This document shows positions 1 to 14,600 of a stretch of 64,000 bases of DNA, piece after piece. The notes under the pieces were generated by a model. It saw only the letters and a program-made list of their open reading frames with translations, had not been told where the DNA came from and did no database searches. The stretch spans positions 32,102,893 to 32,166,892 of the forward strand of contig JAQMRL010000006.1 of the NCBI GenBank assembly GCA_035578175.1, read 5' to 3'. This stretch comes from Catonia carolina (lineage: Eukaryota; Arthropoda; Insecta; Hemiptera; Achilidae). A program made the position numbers and the translations under genes. Position 1 is the stretch's first letter, and each line of letters opens with the position of its first letter.

Positions 1-2317
1 AAAATTTATCATTAGACGAAAATAATTTAAAAAAAAACAAAATTTACTTAGAAATCCTTTTTCTGGTGAAATCTTCTTGATGTAATTACGTAAACCAAGT
101 CAGCAATTACCAATGATTTTTTTTCATACTTACCTGTTACGACCACAAAAATTTTAAGATCAGATGTTTTTAGAATATACGATGAAATAAATTTTCTTGA
201 ACAATAATTTATTACCTTGCAAAGTACTTGCACAGTAGTTGATCAAACTGTAATTATAAGCGACATATTAACCAGCTTGTAAATTATTGAGATAATAAAT
301 TCTTGAAATCATTAAATATTTGTAACTCCATTTTACATCTTCAGTACAGTTCTTGAAGGCTGAATATTATACGATGAATGTAATCAATTTCAATAATTCA
401 AACATCGAAGAAATACGTAGAAAATTCATAAACTCTTGAAATAATCCAGAATAAAATTTAAATTTTCAAATGAAAAATTACTGAAATTCATAGAAAAAAA
501 ATTAAGAATGTTTTTTACTATTACTGATATTATGTTCACAATTTTTTCCCAATTAAAAACTTTACATACATTACAAAATTTTTGTTTTATAATTTAAAAA
601 AACCAGACAAAAATTATATTAATTGATAATATAAATTAAAAATTTATTTAATATATAGACAATCTCACTTCCTAAGACAAAATCTTCACATTAAAAAGTG
701 TTTGTGCAGTGAAATTACACTCACTGATATTCTACTTTACACAAAACTTCTACAGAAATAAGTTTTGAAGTTAATGAACTCTATTCATTTGAATGTGGTG
801 ATAACACAAATTCTTAAGATGCTATAATATACGTTCAATATTAATTGAGATAGCTTTTCTTTTTAATAAATCATATACATATATAATTTTGTACAAACTT
901 TACCACTAAAATAATATAAACTAAATAAATACATAACTAACATTTCATATCTGGTATAATTAAATTTTTTTTAAAAATAAATATTCATAAATGAATAAAA
1001 TTTTGAAGTTCATGTTAATTAAGAATAACAAAATTTCTTTTTTAATTTCTAATTTTTTTTACAAATTTCAGTATTATTATTACAAATAAAACAATTATAT
1101 ATTTTTTTAAATTTATTAATTACAACTTCAGTTGATTTTCAAAATATAAATACACATTTTTATTAGAAAATATATTTATTTAAAACAAAACATAAAAAAT
1201 TGGAAATTAGGACCAATCATTTCTTCAATGTTATTAATTTTGATGAAATTAAAATTACAACATTATCATATTTGTATATGAGATTTAAACCAACGACGGG
1301 TAATAATCTGATCAAGTTTCAAGTGATAACGAAAAATAAATATTTCAATTGCAATAAGTACTTAACACTCAAGAGATATCCTTTTATCTAAAAACCAGAA
1401 GAACCCATAGTGTCATTAACGCATTACAAAATAAAAAATGCGCAATTAAAATAAGAAAAATTTATGAGTTTAATTTAGATCGCTTACTGTACTTTTTAAA
1501 TGTTATTCACAAGCTTAATCATCCACAGGGTGTGGGTCTTAAAATGCGTCACTTGTTAGAAACAAGGGACCTTAAAACTGTAAAAAAAACAAAGAGCAAG
1601 AATTTCAAAAAATCATTAAAATGACTTCTTATAGCAGAGACTCCAATTTTTTATGTTAGTACTAATACTCCAAATATCAGTTAACTTATTTTTTATTAAT
1701 ATTTTTTTAAAAAATATAATTCAAAACAATTTTTCTGTAAAAAATAATATAGATTCACCTTTCAACTTATAAATAAATATTTTTTAAATAATTATATAAA
1801 TATATTTAAATATAACTACATAAAACAGTAAAAATATTATCTCAATAACAGCAACCATAATAGTTCAGATTTAAATTATATATATATAAAAAAAAAAAAA
1901 AAAAATAGGAACGAGGCTCAAGTATAAAGCTGACCAATTGAAGATCAACTGAAGATCACTAGCGGAAATAAAGAGAAATGATCAAAATGATTTTTTTGTT
2001 ATTTCAAATTTTAAACTCTAAAGTGAATTTTAAAATAATGAAGTGAAGTTTAGTATAATGCAACTTTTGAATCTAAAGATAAAAATAGTATATTATATAA
2101 TATCCATTATGAGAAAGTTCACGCCCATAAGATTATTTTTTTTAAAAGTTACCTACTATTTTCATTATTAATTAGTCATACAGCTTAACTAATTTACTGT
2201 GTAAACATAATACATTAATAAACAATGCACAAATCATTACAATAATTATAAACAATCTGTATTTTTTTATATCTCTAATGTGTGTACGTTGCAATCTGTT
2301 CAATTCAGAACAATAAG
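1..2317. other. AT-rich stretch with no recognised gene
   Basis: No recognisable protein, RNA gene or structured repeat is seen here. The stretch is very AT-rich, with homopolymer runs such as the A-tract near 1889-1906. On the minus strand a CAG followed by a strong donor-like GTAAGTATG occurs near 127-135. The open frame before it (to about 200) resembles nothing recognisable, so it is not called as an exon. The region lies beyond the 3' end of the NXF1-like gene. Confidence 0.4.
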
Positions 2318-2570
2318 CAACCCCCGAGGATGATTAGAATGACATGTAAATGAGATATAGTCTTGTACAGACTCAGGCCAACCATTCCTGAGAGAATATG
2401 GTTAATTGAACCCCGACCATTAACGTACACCGGTAACCACCGTCTTGTATTCAAATTCTTATAAAAGTAACTACCTTTACTAGGATTTGAACCAGGAACC
2501 TTCGTCTCTGAAAATCAACAGCTGAGACACAGGGACAACTTTACCTCTAGACCAACCCGGTGGGTCAAAT
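2318..2570 (-). mobile_element. tRNA-derived SINE copy
   Basis: Read on the minus strand, the copy begins near 2566 with a tRNA-like head. An A-box-like TTGGTCTAGAGG is followed about 50 bases on by a B-box GGTTCAAATCC, which matches RNA polymerase III internal promoters. A longer unrelated body then extends to about 2318. The head-plus-body arrangement, and the absence of a normal tRNA fold after the B box, argue for a SINE rather than a tRNA gene. The outer limits are approximate and no target duplication was identified. Confidence 0.6.
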
Positions 2571-3171
2571 TTGTATTAATTACACATTGTTTACAGAATG
2601 ATTCTGTACATATGTTTTTCTTTATGTTAAAACATTTACACGAAAGATTGATTGTTTACAATTTTAATACACCGTAAAACAAATCTAAAACAATCTTTAT
2701 AAAAACAAAAAACAATAGAATACAATATTTTCAAAAGTTCAACTTATTGTTGAATGTACAGAAATATTAAGAATAAAACTTATTAATAGCATTATCTTTT
2801 ATCGACAAAATTTTATTACACAAAAAAATAGCATGATGTATATTAGAGCCAATAATTTTTACTGAAAAACTAAAAAAAAATTGTTTTGAATAACAAAATA
2901 CGTTATTAATTTTGTGCATTATTTCAGATAGGTTTAACAGTGTAAATAAAAAAATTCTCAAGTTATGCCCGAAATATTTCATACACAATTCATTTTTCAT
3001 CAAAAAGCGCCTACTTACGGTTTATATACAAAATTATTTCAAATAATTTATGTACTTTTTTTAAAACGGTGGACTACGAAAGATGAAGTTGTATTTTGTA
3101 ACCTATATCAACTGTCATTTTAAAGAATAATATATTGTGGCACGTTTAATTTTAAGGTATAACATAATTTT

Positions 3172-3345
3172 ATGTGGCCACCTACGTAGTGTAGTGGTAG
3201 CGGACTAGCCTACAACAGGGAGGTTCCGATTTTGATTCCTGGCTAGGGCCTGGAAATGTAAGTTAAAACCCACTGTTACATACCCCACCTAAGTTGCTAA
3301 TAACCGAGCTGTTGATGTGAATTTAAAAAAACTAAAACATAAATT
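3172..3345 (+). mobile_element. tRNA-derived SINE copy (second type)
   Basis: A tRNA-like head starts near 3178. GTAGTGTAGTGGTAGCG resembles an A box with the D-arm of a tRNA, and TTTTGATTCCTGG about 35 bases later is a degenerate B box. A short AT-rich body follows with a run of A residues near 3327. The sequence does not fold as a complete tRNA and is too long for one. It differs from the SINE at 2318-2570. Limits are estimates. Confidence 0.5.
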
Positions 3346-5507
3346 ATTTTAACTAGCATCACTAAATGGAGTAAAGCAGCATGTTTATAAAAAAAATTTA
3401 CTTTCTTTATATTATATTTTTTGTACTTAAATAATTTGTTAAATTACAGCCTTGTAAAGTTAAAATTTTTAAGCAAACAATTCAATAAACAACTTCATCT
3501 TTCTCACAGACGTTATAAAAAATGATACGGTACAAGGTACTATTTCACTTATATCTTTGAACTAGTTACAGCAACAATACTTACGCCTCACAAGCTGTTA
3601 GCAGTCTACATTCCCTACAAAATGTTTTTACAACCAAAAACTGGAACCACATCAAAATAAAAATTTAAATTCAAATCTGAACATAAACTAAAAAAAAATT
3701 TAATCGAAAATAAATAATATTTTACTAAAAGAAAATATAAATTCAAGACTTAATTTTAATCAGCCAAAACTTTTGTCTTAGAATTTCAATTTAATGTGGT
3801 CCAAGCTTTGATGCCTTAGTAAACCAATCAATGACATAATTTTTACTATAGCTAAACGGTTTATCATTATGTAATGTTTCAATAATAAGTCGAGAGCTTA
3901 ATGAAGAATTAACGGAAAATAAAATCTGAGAATATTAATCCCTATTTTTTATGAAATACTTTAATTTCACACCAAAATATTATTTTTTATAGGCTACTAT
4001 GAACTTGTACTTTATTAACCAATTCGTTATCAAATTTTATATTCATTAAATATTTATCCGACATTGAAGAAATGTGAAATAAAAGGAATGTAGCAAGCTT
4101 ACATTGACATTAAAACAGATGAACAATGCATAAAAAATACAAAATGGTAACTCTCTTCAACAAGTTATTTATGCATCTCATATTGAGTTTTTTACCTGTA
4201 ATAATAACAATGCTTGTAGAATTTATCACATTGTTTCAATTTCGGATAAAATTGCAATGTTTATACTTCTGAGAATTCCCAGAGACAAAAATTATATGTA
4301 CTTATATCAGCACAAACTCCTGCTAGATAAAATTAACCCGTTATTTTAAAATTCTGAATGCTGATAGATATACTCGGAAATTGTATAACAAAAGATTATA
4401 TATCATTATCTAATTTGCTTCATAACAAAATAATTATGATCACCGACCCCTTATATTTAAATAAAGAATCGTCAAAATATCAGAACTTTTACATTATCAT
4501 TGGATAAACTATCTACCTACATGTAAACAAATTTAATTAATAAATAAATTAATTTGAATAAGTATTGTGAGCAACCCTATCTATAAAATTATGACAGGAA
4601 CAAAAAACAGTTTAAAACTGAAATTGTGATATCAAATGTTAAAAGTTTTGAAAACAAATTTTTTATTTTAAACTTATTTAATGAACTGATCTAATTTCAA
4701 AATAATTTACATGTTTCTTCAAGGGCCTATGCATAATATGATATTTATATTAAACGTTTTTTAAGTTTTAAAAGACTAAATTTTTCTTATGTTTCATACC
4801 AAGTTATAACCTTAAAACGAAAATAAATATTTTTAATAAAAGACTGACTACAAAACTGGACGAAAAAATCATTTACGCTTTATTAGCAGTACTGTTTGGT
4901 TTTTTTTGTATAAAAATGAAAAAACTTGAATATGTACAACAATTTATCACATCAATATTTTGTTTTTTTTGTTATGCAATAATGTCAATGAATGGAACTA
5001 AATTATTAACAAAATGTACTTGCAAAAGTAGTACACAATTTAATATTCATTTCAAAGAAATGCATACAATTAACAACCTAATATATTTTTAATCTATATA
5101 CAAAAAAGAAACAAGAAAAATGCGAAGAATTAACTCAGAAACGAATGGGGGGACTACTAAAGAGCAGAAATTTATCAGAACTCTACATTCAACTGCTCTA
5201 AATGAAAAGTACCTAACACTAAATAACTAACACAAATGTAACAAAAAAAATCAAAAATTTTCCAAAAAAGTATAAATGTATATTCCCCGACTAAATTAAA
5301 AAAGGAAATGGAACCAAATATCATCGTAGGACAGATGAAAAAGCATGCACAATTAAATTTTAACAAAGAAAAACTATTTTCTTCAAAAAACTATGACATA
5401 ATAATTTGTGCACGCTCACTTTTTAAACGGAACGAAAAACTAACCTTTCTTCCCTAATTCAAAAATAACAAAGCGTAAACAATTTTCAATTTTTCCTGTA
5501 TTTTTTT
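3346..5507 (-). other. 3' untranslated region and downstream flank of the NXF1-like gene
   Basis: This AT-rich segment follows the NXF1-like stop codon in the direction of transcription. No other coding sequence is supported. Many AATAAA-like hexamers occur on the minus strand (for example near 4879-4884), so the polyadenylation site cannot be chosen from sequence alone. The end of the transcript is therefore unresolved. Confidence 0.35.
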
Positions 5508-5607
5508 TCACTTGACGAAAGCTTCGGCAGGAACTTTCCCTTCTTTATTCAGCTGAGAAAACACAAATAACGCACTATCAAAGTTCCAATTTGTTTCATT
5601 TAAACAT
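5508..5607 (-). CDS. NXF1: NXF1-like exon 15 (TAP-C domain and stop)
   Basis: 100 nt. It encodes CLNETNWNFDSALFVFSQLN and KEGKVPAEAFVK, then TGA. This is the end of the UBA-like TAP-C domain, which binds FG repeats of nucleoporins; the NW(D/N)(Y/F) motif is family-typical. The acceptor is CTTTTTCAG. Confidence 0.96.
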
Positions 5608-8600
5608 CTGAAAAAGGAGTAAATAATTGTTACAAAATAAAAAAAATAAAAAACAAAAACTTATGTCTACGAGATATAACATCAATTTTCTTTTAAATAC
5701 AGTAATTTCTTGCTATATAATGTTCTAATCACAATATGATTTTTCTGTTACGATTCCCTGAATGTGTTCTTCCTGATTTTTAATGTAATGAACTGTTGAC
5801 TCATATACTTTAAAATACCTTGCCACTTTTAAGCAAATTAACAAATTAAATTTTAAAAAATACAGGTTGACTATACCCCAACAAAAGACTGCAGATGAGA
5901 TCTAGCGAATAACAACCAAGGTTGGATGTGAGGTTGCCCCTTCGGTAGGTCATACTCAGTTTCACCGAACAACCAGCTGACTTTTTGTTAGGCTGTCAGC
6001 CACAACGGGACCACAACGTGACAATGCAGGATACGTGGAACAAAAGTCAATTGGGTCTGTGTTGTGATCTAGGTCACTATGCTCCACCTTCATCTGCAGT
6101 CTCTAGTTCGTTAAGGTATAATTTTAAACTTTTCAATTCAGTACATATGGACCTTTTGTCATGAAGAAGTAGAGATGCTTTAACAAAAAATGTATTTTGA
6201 TGATATTTACAGTATTTTTACTTTCTCTTGCCTACATGAATATATAGGAAGGAAAGTATTGTTTTCATGTCGATTTTAAGAAATCGAGTTTTCACCGGAT
6301 CTATACGTTTTCAGACCCCCTGAACCCAAAAAACATGTTTTTAGCGATTGGTCTGTGTGTGTGTGTGTGTGTGTGTGAACAGAATATCTCAAGAACGGAA
6401 CATCGTACGAACTTGAAACTTAAGTTACATACCACTAACGGACCCGACACGAACATTTCATCAAAATCGGTCAACTGGAAGTAGTAGGTTATTCGTGTAA
6501 TTTTTCACTTTTTTGCGATTTTCTCAAAAACTGGTCCTACGATTTTTTTTAAAATCGCCTGGTTTACTCAATTTTTTATTCCCTACAAGATAGGGTAGGC
6601 GTCATGTTTGCTGAAATTCTGGGTGAGGCTGTTTTCACGTAAAAACATAGTTTTTTTAAGATTACGGCTTTAATATGCAATTTAGAGCAAACATTTATAT
6701 AATAAAAGTTGTAGAGAATTTAAAATTCTACAACTTTTATTTCAAACATTTTTTTGTATAACGCTTAGTTTAGCAGTAATTAGCGATTTTCTGTTTTTTT
6801 CTCACGAACGTGAAAAATCGATTTTTTAAAAATTTCGGCCTTAGTATGCATTTTATGACAAAAGTGTATATAATAAATTTTATAGGAAATTAAAAGATCT
6901 ACAACTTTTATTTTGAGCATTTTTCACTACAGAGCCTAGTTTAGCATGAAAGTGATTTTCCGTATTTTTAAGGCAAATTGAGATCGATTTTCGTTTTTCG
7001 TCTTTCATATATGATTAAAATTAGGTTATGTTTATTAAGGTTAGTTTTTGTTCATTTCTAATGTTAGGTTTATTGTTAATTATGTGCACTGGCAAGAGAA
7101 AGTTGTGTGAGTGTTTCACACCAGATTTTTCTTCTTCTTTTAAATGGACCTTATTTAAAAATACCTCTCATGGAAGACAATAAAGAATAGCAGACATTGA
7201 AATAAAGTAAGCTTGTAAGTAGTAAAAAATTCAATCCACACTACTTTATGCTTTTTCTATTATTAAGTACTGTGAGTTTCACCTATTAGAATCGTTATCA
7301 GTTTTCTAAAATTCAAATCAAATGGAGAATCCACATAAAAATTTATTCAGGCAAAGAATCGGAGATAAGTGATTCAAATTTTCTATGAAATTCATGAGAC
7401 ACAAATAATGAAAATAATACACCATAAATATACTGATGTTAAAAGTAGAAAAATTTTCCAGACTTACTTTTCAGACCAAGCAAAGTTCATTCCGGTTTGC
7501 ATAGCCAATGTAGAGATCATTTGTTGTCGAGTTTCCACAGTATTGGGAACAACTGGTACAGAAGCTATTGGGGAAACCACAGGAGGTGATATTACTCCCG
7601 ACGCAATCGGAGAAACCATAACTGGTGGAGCCGGTGCCGGAGCAGGGGTTGATGGTACAACTGGAATCTTGAATGAGTCCTGGATAATTCAAATTAAAAC
7701 AAAATATTAACTTTCATTAAAAATACTTTCAACAAAGTTCTATAACAAATGCAGGTTGTTTCACATAGTGTTATAGATACTGAAGTCACGAGATTACCTT
7801 TAGCGTATTTATGGGCTGTGAGGACAGGAAGTGAAATATTTGCAATGCTGCCAACCTCAACAGGGAGACACTACTTGTACATTTAAAAATACCTTATTTA
7901 AAATATAAAGTTGTTATGTTTGTCGTACTAATATTAAAGCAGTCGCGCAAGCGCACTGATGCTATTCCCCCTTCAACCTCGTTGCAAACAAGGGCAAACT
8001 CGTGACTCAAGTGATTATACCTGAGCTTTTTGAGCTCATTGTACTAGCAAAAATAATGAAAAAAGTTTCGTATGAATATATGTTCAGAAATGCTTTGTTA
8101 GCGAGTTACGGCTAGTAAAAAATTTGCCCAGAATTTAGTACCCTGGGTGAAATGAAGACTTGCTGGAATTCTGGAAAGGTAAATTAAAGTGAAAACTGAA
8201 TTTGCCACTTAATTTACCTTTAAAAAATTTCAAGAACAAAAAAACGAGAAAGGACACTCCAGAGGACATCATGAAACTAATATCAAAATTTGGAGATAAT
8301 TGATTAAGTGGTTCTGAAGAATTATGTGAACACAAACTTTTCCCTGTTATTTTATAATAGTACTTTCATAGATTCCAATAAAAGTAGTATTAAAGAATTT
8401 TCTAGGAATAAAATTATCTTATTACTTATAAATAATAAGTTGGCTGGTGTAAAAATAACTTCCAATCACATATACAACCATCCTACAGATCATACGAGGG
8501 CGAATCAAATATAAACGGTAATTTTTAAAATTATATTTATTGAATAATATTATACAAAAACTATGCCTTCAACATTTTTCAATATAGTCTCCTGCATTAT

Positions 8601-11600
8601 CTACACACTTCTGCCACCGATTTGGAAGCTTGAATATTGCCTGTTCATAAAAAGATTGAGGGAGAATTGTCAATCAATCGCGCACGTGCTTCTCGAGATC
8701 CTCATTGCTTTCAAATCGTTTTCCTCCAAGTGATTCTCTCAGAGGCGCAAACAAAAAGTAGTCACAAAGGGACAAGTCTGGACTGTAAGGAGGGTGTTCG
8801 AGTTTCCCAGCCCATTTCTTCCAATTTATCCCTTGTCAACAATGCGGTGTGAGGCCTTGCGTTGTCATGGAGAAGGATGACATCTCTAATGGGCACACCT
8901 CGTCTTTTGTTTCGGTAACTGGTTTTTGCCGACTGTAGCACCTGGCAGTAGTAAGCCGCATTCATTGTTCGTTGATCGTGAAGAAAATCAATGAGTAGAA
9001 CTCCCCTTGAGTCAAAAAAATTGTTGCAAGAACTTTTCCGGCTTAGAGACGAGTTTTGGCTTTCACTGGGCAGCCTTCATCCTTTCTTCACCACTCCTTA
9101 CTTGCCATTTTCGATTCGGGAGTGTAATGGTGGACCCACGTCTCATCACATGTGACGATGTGCCTCAAAAAATCTTCACCTTCTTCTTGCAATCGATGCA
9201 GAAGTCTCCCGGCGATCTCCGACCTGACCTGTTTTTGATTTCCGGACAGCAACCTCGGAACCCATCGAGCACTAATCTTTCTGAAGCCAAGGTGGTCTGT
9301 GATTGCAGACTGAACACTCCCCGTAGCTGATACCAATTTCTGACGAGATTTCTTGAACAGTTAACCGGCGATCACCTTCAATAAGCTCTCGAACGGCACT
9401 AATGTTGTCATCTGTAAGACTTGACCTTGGGCGTCGACGTTGACTTTCGTTTTCAACACGTTCTCGCCCACCCCTAAATTCTCTGGCCCATGTATACATT
9501 CGATTCTTAGACAGAGTAGTGTACCCAAACTGTGCCCGCAAACGAGTAAAAATTTCCGAAGGCTTAACACGTTCATTTGCTAAAAATTTTATGCGATTCG
9601 TTGCGCAACAGATGGATGTACCTCTCGCTCGGTCATGGCTGTACTGACGGCAGAACGCAACAATGCTGCGAAGTAAGCTGTTCCTCCCACTCCTATTAAA
9701 CAAAACAACAACTGCTCACCGCCACATCTGGTCCGAACGTGTTTGGTACAGTCAACAGCAAAATTACCGTTTATATTTGATTCGCCCTCGTATATCAGTT
9801 GTTCAACCATAAAGAAACATTTACCTGGTTTTTCTGAAAACATATCCAGTCATAACAATAAATTGTAAAATTCACAAACAATTTAAATCGTAAAAAAACA
9901 AATCACTACTTTTTGTCTGTTCTACGTACAACTGTTTAGAAATTACTGCTAATGCAGACACTGAGAAAGGTGGTAAGAAGAAAAAATGCCAAACCTGACC
10001 AGAAATCGAACCCGAGACCCAGAGTAGAAGCCAGTTGCGCTGACTACTATACCATGAGCATAATACTTCAAAACCCTTTCAACTCTGGACTAAAAACTTT
10101 ATTTTTGCTAAAACCCATGCTACTATTATGTTATTGGTAACAAATGTTGGGAAAGAAGCGTTCTAGAGAATAGAATTATTTTACATTTAATCATAAAAAA
10201 ATACATAAAACTACAAACAAAATAACTGAATTATTCACTTAAGTATATGGAGCTCATGAGATTTCTTGCATAATCATCAGCGCCAGCAGTGGGTTTCTTG
10301 TGTAGTTCACCTACAACTATATATCGCTGCCCGGGGTTCAATGGGTTAGGATGTGTTAATTATTTTCAATACTTCAAACACAATTCATTGATACTTTAAA
10401 CATTATTTATAAAATAAATATAGATAAAAACACTCACCCTAACTTGTTCTGCCGTTGCATTAGATATAGCTAAAAGATCATTTACGATGCAAAAACCAGA
10501 TCCAGCTGGTACAATAATAAATACTCTGCTAAATGACCTGATAGGTGTTTTCTTCGTCAATGGCTCTCTGTAAACACCAGTAAGAGACAGCGAAATCAAC
10601 TGCGGCTGAAACAATTGAAAAAATAATAGTTAAAATTCTGACATTTCACAAAATTGTTATATACCAAGTAACAATTAACAGTGTTTTGCAATTATAGTGT
10701 GAGAAAAAACACTACATTTTTTTGAAAAAGTGTGAATCTATTCTTCTTCTTCTGTGATTGCAACCATCATAACAATTTTCACTTTGTTCATTGCACTGCA
10801 AAATCAACAGCAAATCAGCAAAAATCATCAAAGGAAAGCTCTTCTTTCCAAACCAAGTTCTCAGATTTCGAAGCCATGACACAGTATATGGGATTTATGA
10901 GATTTCTCGCATAATGCTGGCACCGGTGGGTTTTCGCGTAATTCACCAGTAACAATATATTGTTGGCAGGTCCTTTTTCCCTATATATTTTCCTCTGTAA
11001 AATGGTTTATAGTAACAAATATCTTGATTCATTTCAAGGAGCTTCCTACACTTGACGATGGAAATTATTTACAAGTCTTTATTTATTCTCCTGAGAACCT
11101 CAATATCTGGCATTCAAGCAGTCCATAGGACCCTTAACATTTGTCTATACAGCCACATCTCAATTGGCTCCAGTTTTCTTGTGATGGCTTTCTTCAAGGT
11201 CCATGACTCTACACCCCACACAGGAGTACAGAGAAGACGTAACATATTTAATGCCTCATTTTGTTGCAAGAGTAAAGGTTAAGGCTCTTAAAAACAGGAC
11301 CAATTTTATTAAATACTAGTGGTACCCGGCGTGCGTTGCTACGCCGCCAGCAAATATTAAACCGGCAATAAAAAAAAAAAATTAAAATAATGACAACTGT
11401 GAAATTAATTTGCTTTATTTAAATTAATGCTAATGGATAAAAAATATTCTTTGTACTTTTATTTGGAGTATAAATGTATAAATTTTTTAATTTTCACCAA
11501 TTAAATCACGACAAAGTACATGTACATCAACAAAAACATAACCTCGAACACTGCTCAATGTTTTTCTACATAGTTCACAAAATATTCGGTAGACTTCGCT

Positions 11601-14600
11601 GTAAGCATTTTTTATCTAACCTCATAAAAGCCTTAATGTAGGATATAAACATTATTTTTAACCCTTTAGGGCTAAATTTTTAAGGGTTTCAATAGCCTAA
11701 AACCTGCTCCGGCATCATAGTTACAACATAAAAAAACCTGCATGAAAATCGGTTCAGTAATTTAGGAGATAAAGGGGAACGTACATGCATACATACACAC
11801 ATATATCAAATTTTATATTTATAGATTACTCTTGCCTTGCCTTTGAAATCTGTTATCTACCATATCAAAGTATATTAACCAGTGCAGTCTTGAAAGTGTT
11901 GAACAAGAAAAAATTATACAGTTGCGATAAAAACAAAAATGTTTAAATAATATTACTCACTGTAAATAAAACAAGATCAACTGCAAACGAAGCTGGATCA
12001 TGTTGTGTTTTAAAGAATCCATTAAGGAATGCTAAAACTGTTGATCTGCCCTGTCTTAATAATCGTTGCCTTTTCTCTAAACCTTGAACTATACAAAGAT
12101 TTCTACTATCTGGAAGATAAGCTGTTAACCTGTAATAAAAACAAAAAAATTTCAACAATAAAAAAAGTAGAATAACCTCATTGCATCATTCAACGGATAA
12201 GGCTACAAAGATGAAGGTCCCAAGTTTGATCTCCAGCTACAGCTTAATGTTGCCCAATATTATTATATTGTCAAAATATTTTTAATTTAAAATTATTGCT
12301 TATAACTGTAGCACATGAGATGACTACAAACTTCTGAGAGAACATTTATCGATAAATCATAATCATTAAACTTTCTACTTGCTGTACCACCTCATTAAGT
12401 TGGATCAATCACAATAGAGGGGATTCGGGAAAATAATAATCAGGATAAACCAGAAAATGTAGGATAATCAATAAAAAGAAAATATAATTCAGAAAAGGAT
12501 AGTGTACTTGGAGGGGAAAGGTAAAATATCAAGGGGACCAATAGTGAAGTGGGTGCGTTGTGATTGATGAATTAGCAAAAATATGTGAGACCAATGGACA
12601 AAAGACAGTTAAGAAAAAGACAGGAGGAAAATTATTGGGTTGAGTCTGACTTGAGGAAACTTAAAACATTTATATATTATACATCTAACAGTTTTGCACA
12701 TTACTGCTAATGCAGGCAATGAAGGAGATAAATGAAAAAAAATCTGGTGTGAAACACTCACACGACTTTCTCTTACCAATGTAAATAATGAACAATATAA
12801 CCTAACATTAGTAATAAACATTAGAAATAAACAAAAAACATAACCTTATTTTAATCATGAGTGAAAGACGCAAAATGAAAATCAACCTCAGTTTGGCTTA
12901 GAAATACGGAAAATCACTCTTTCACGCTAAACTAGGCTCTGTAGAGAAAAATTCTCGTAAGATGTAGATCTTTTAATTTCCTTTAAATTTGATTACATAC
13001 ACTTTTGTCGTAAAATGCATACTAAGGCTGAAATCTTAAAAAAACAATTTTTTACAAGTTTTTGTGAGAAACAAACAGAAAATTGCTAATTACCGCTAAA
13101 CTAAGTGTTATACAAAAAAATGTTTGAAATAAAAGTTGTAGGATTTTAAATTCTCTACGACTTTTATTATGTACATTTTGACACTAAAATGCATATTAAA
13201 GCCACAATCTTAAAAAATAATTTTTTTACGAGAAAACAGCCTTTCCAAGAATTTCAGCAGACATGGTGCCTACCTTATCTTGTAGAGCATAAAAAATTTA
13301 ATAAATGAGGTGTTTTTAAAAAAAATTTGTAGCAGTTTTTGAGAAAATTGCAAAAAGTGAAAAATTATGAAAATGTGCCGGGTCCTCTAGTAGTACCTAT
13401 AGATGGGAGCTCACTTCATTGCTAGTGTAAGGAATTCGGTTGGAGAGGATCGTTTGTACGATTTCCCTCCTCCTATAACCTAGTAGTAGTAATAATAATA
13501 CCATTAGTACGCGCTGTTCTAAATATATTAGTCACAAACCATTTTCAATAACTACTTTAGTACCAAAATGTTCTATTCGATTTTAAACTAATAATATTCT
13601 AAAATATTTTATTAATACACTAAAAGTTTATTACAATACCCTAAAAAAGTAAAAAAAATGTATTATTTGTAATATAACTAATTTACTGGACATCTGGAGT
13701 TGTTTATTTTTTGAGTCCTATTAAAATAATAAACATCTCCAGCTGATTGAAAAATTAATACTTTAAAATTATTTAATTCACATTGACAAAATTATTTAAA
13801 AGAGTTATTTATTTTAGTTACTAGGCAACTAAAGAAGAAGAAAAGATTTTGTATAAATTATTTTAGTGAGGGACAAGATGGCGAACCGAATGGGCAGGTC
13901 CCTCATTCACTCAGTAAAAATGGTTTTTCTCATTCGATCTTTGACTAATAGTGGTAAAATATAATTATATAAGGTTCATAAATACTAAAAGAGACATTAA
14001 TTATTTTAATCTAAGAGAACTGTGAGTACCTGAAAGCTATTAAGAGTAGAGACATTAAAAACAACAACAATAATAATTCGCTGTTAAGTTTGAAATAAAT
14101 ATATACACATGTTTGTCGAAGAATAAATGAAAATAACTATCTTTTAAACGAATTGCTGTGATCATTATTACTTAGATAAAAAATATAAAATAATAATAAT
14201 AAAGAAAAGTTTTATTTAAAATGGGCATTCTCTTGTGTGAGGAATGAGTGAACACACTATAAATTTTTCAATTCTTGTTTGGAATAATTTAATTATGTAA
14301 TAAATTGTCGATCCCTCGTGGGGAATATCGAGAGGTGATATTTAGTTCACTTCATAGTTTTTAATACTGTATTTTATTACAGAGTGTTACATTTTATATC
14401 AGTATGTCGATAAATAGGCCGCTTATAACAATATTAGATTACCACATACAATAACTTGATTAATAAATTCGTGAGCTGCGAGCGTAATTAACACCACTAC
14501 AGTGAACGGTCTCACAGTAACAACTGACAAATATGAAGAGTAAATATTTTCAAAATATACAGTACACACATCGCCACGTGGATTTTAAGCAACCGTTGCT

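Noticed and set aside
48..233. Minus-strand exon-like frame ending in a strong donor near 133
   Set aside because: No recognisable protein, a weak acceptor and no partner exon in the window.
7369..7710. 113-codon plus-strand frame with a Gly/Thr-rich end
   Set aside because: It is the antisense of NXF1-like exon 14. The Pro/Ala/Val linker of that exon leaves several frames open.
8637..9330. Plus-strand open frames across the mariner at 8495
   Set aside because: They are antisense to the transposase pseudogene and encode nothing recognisable.
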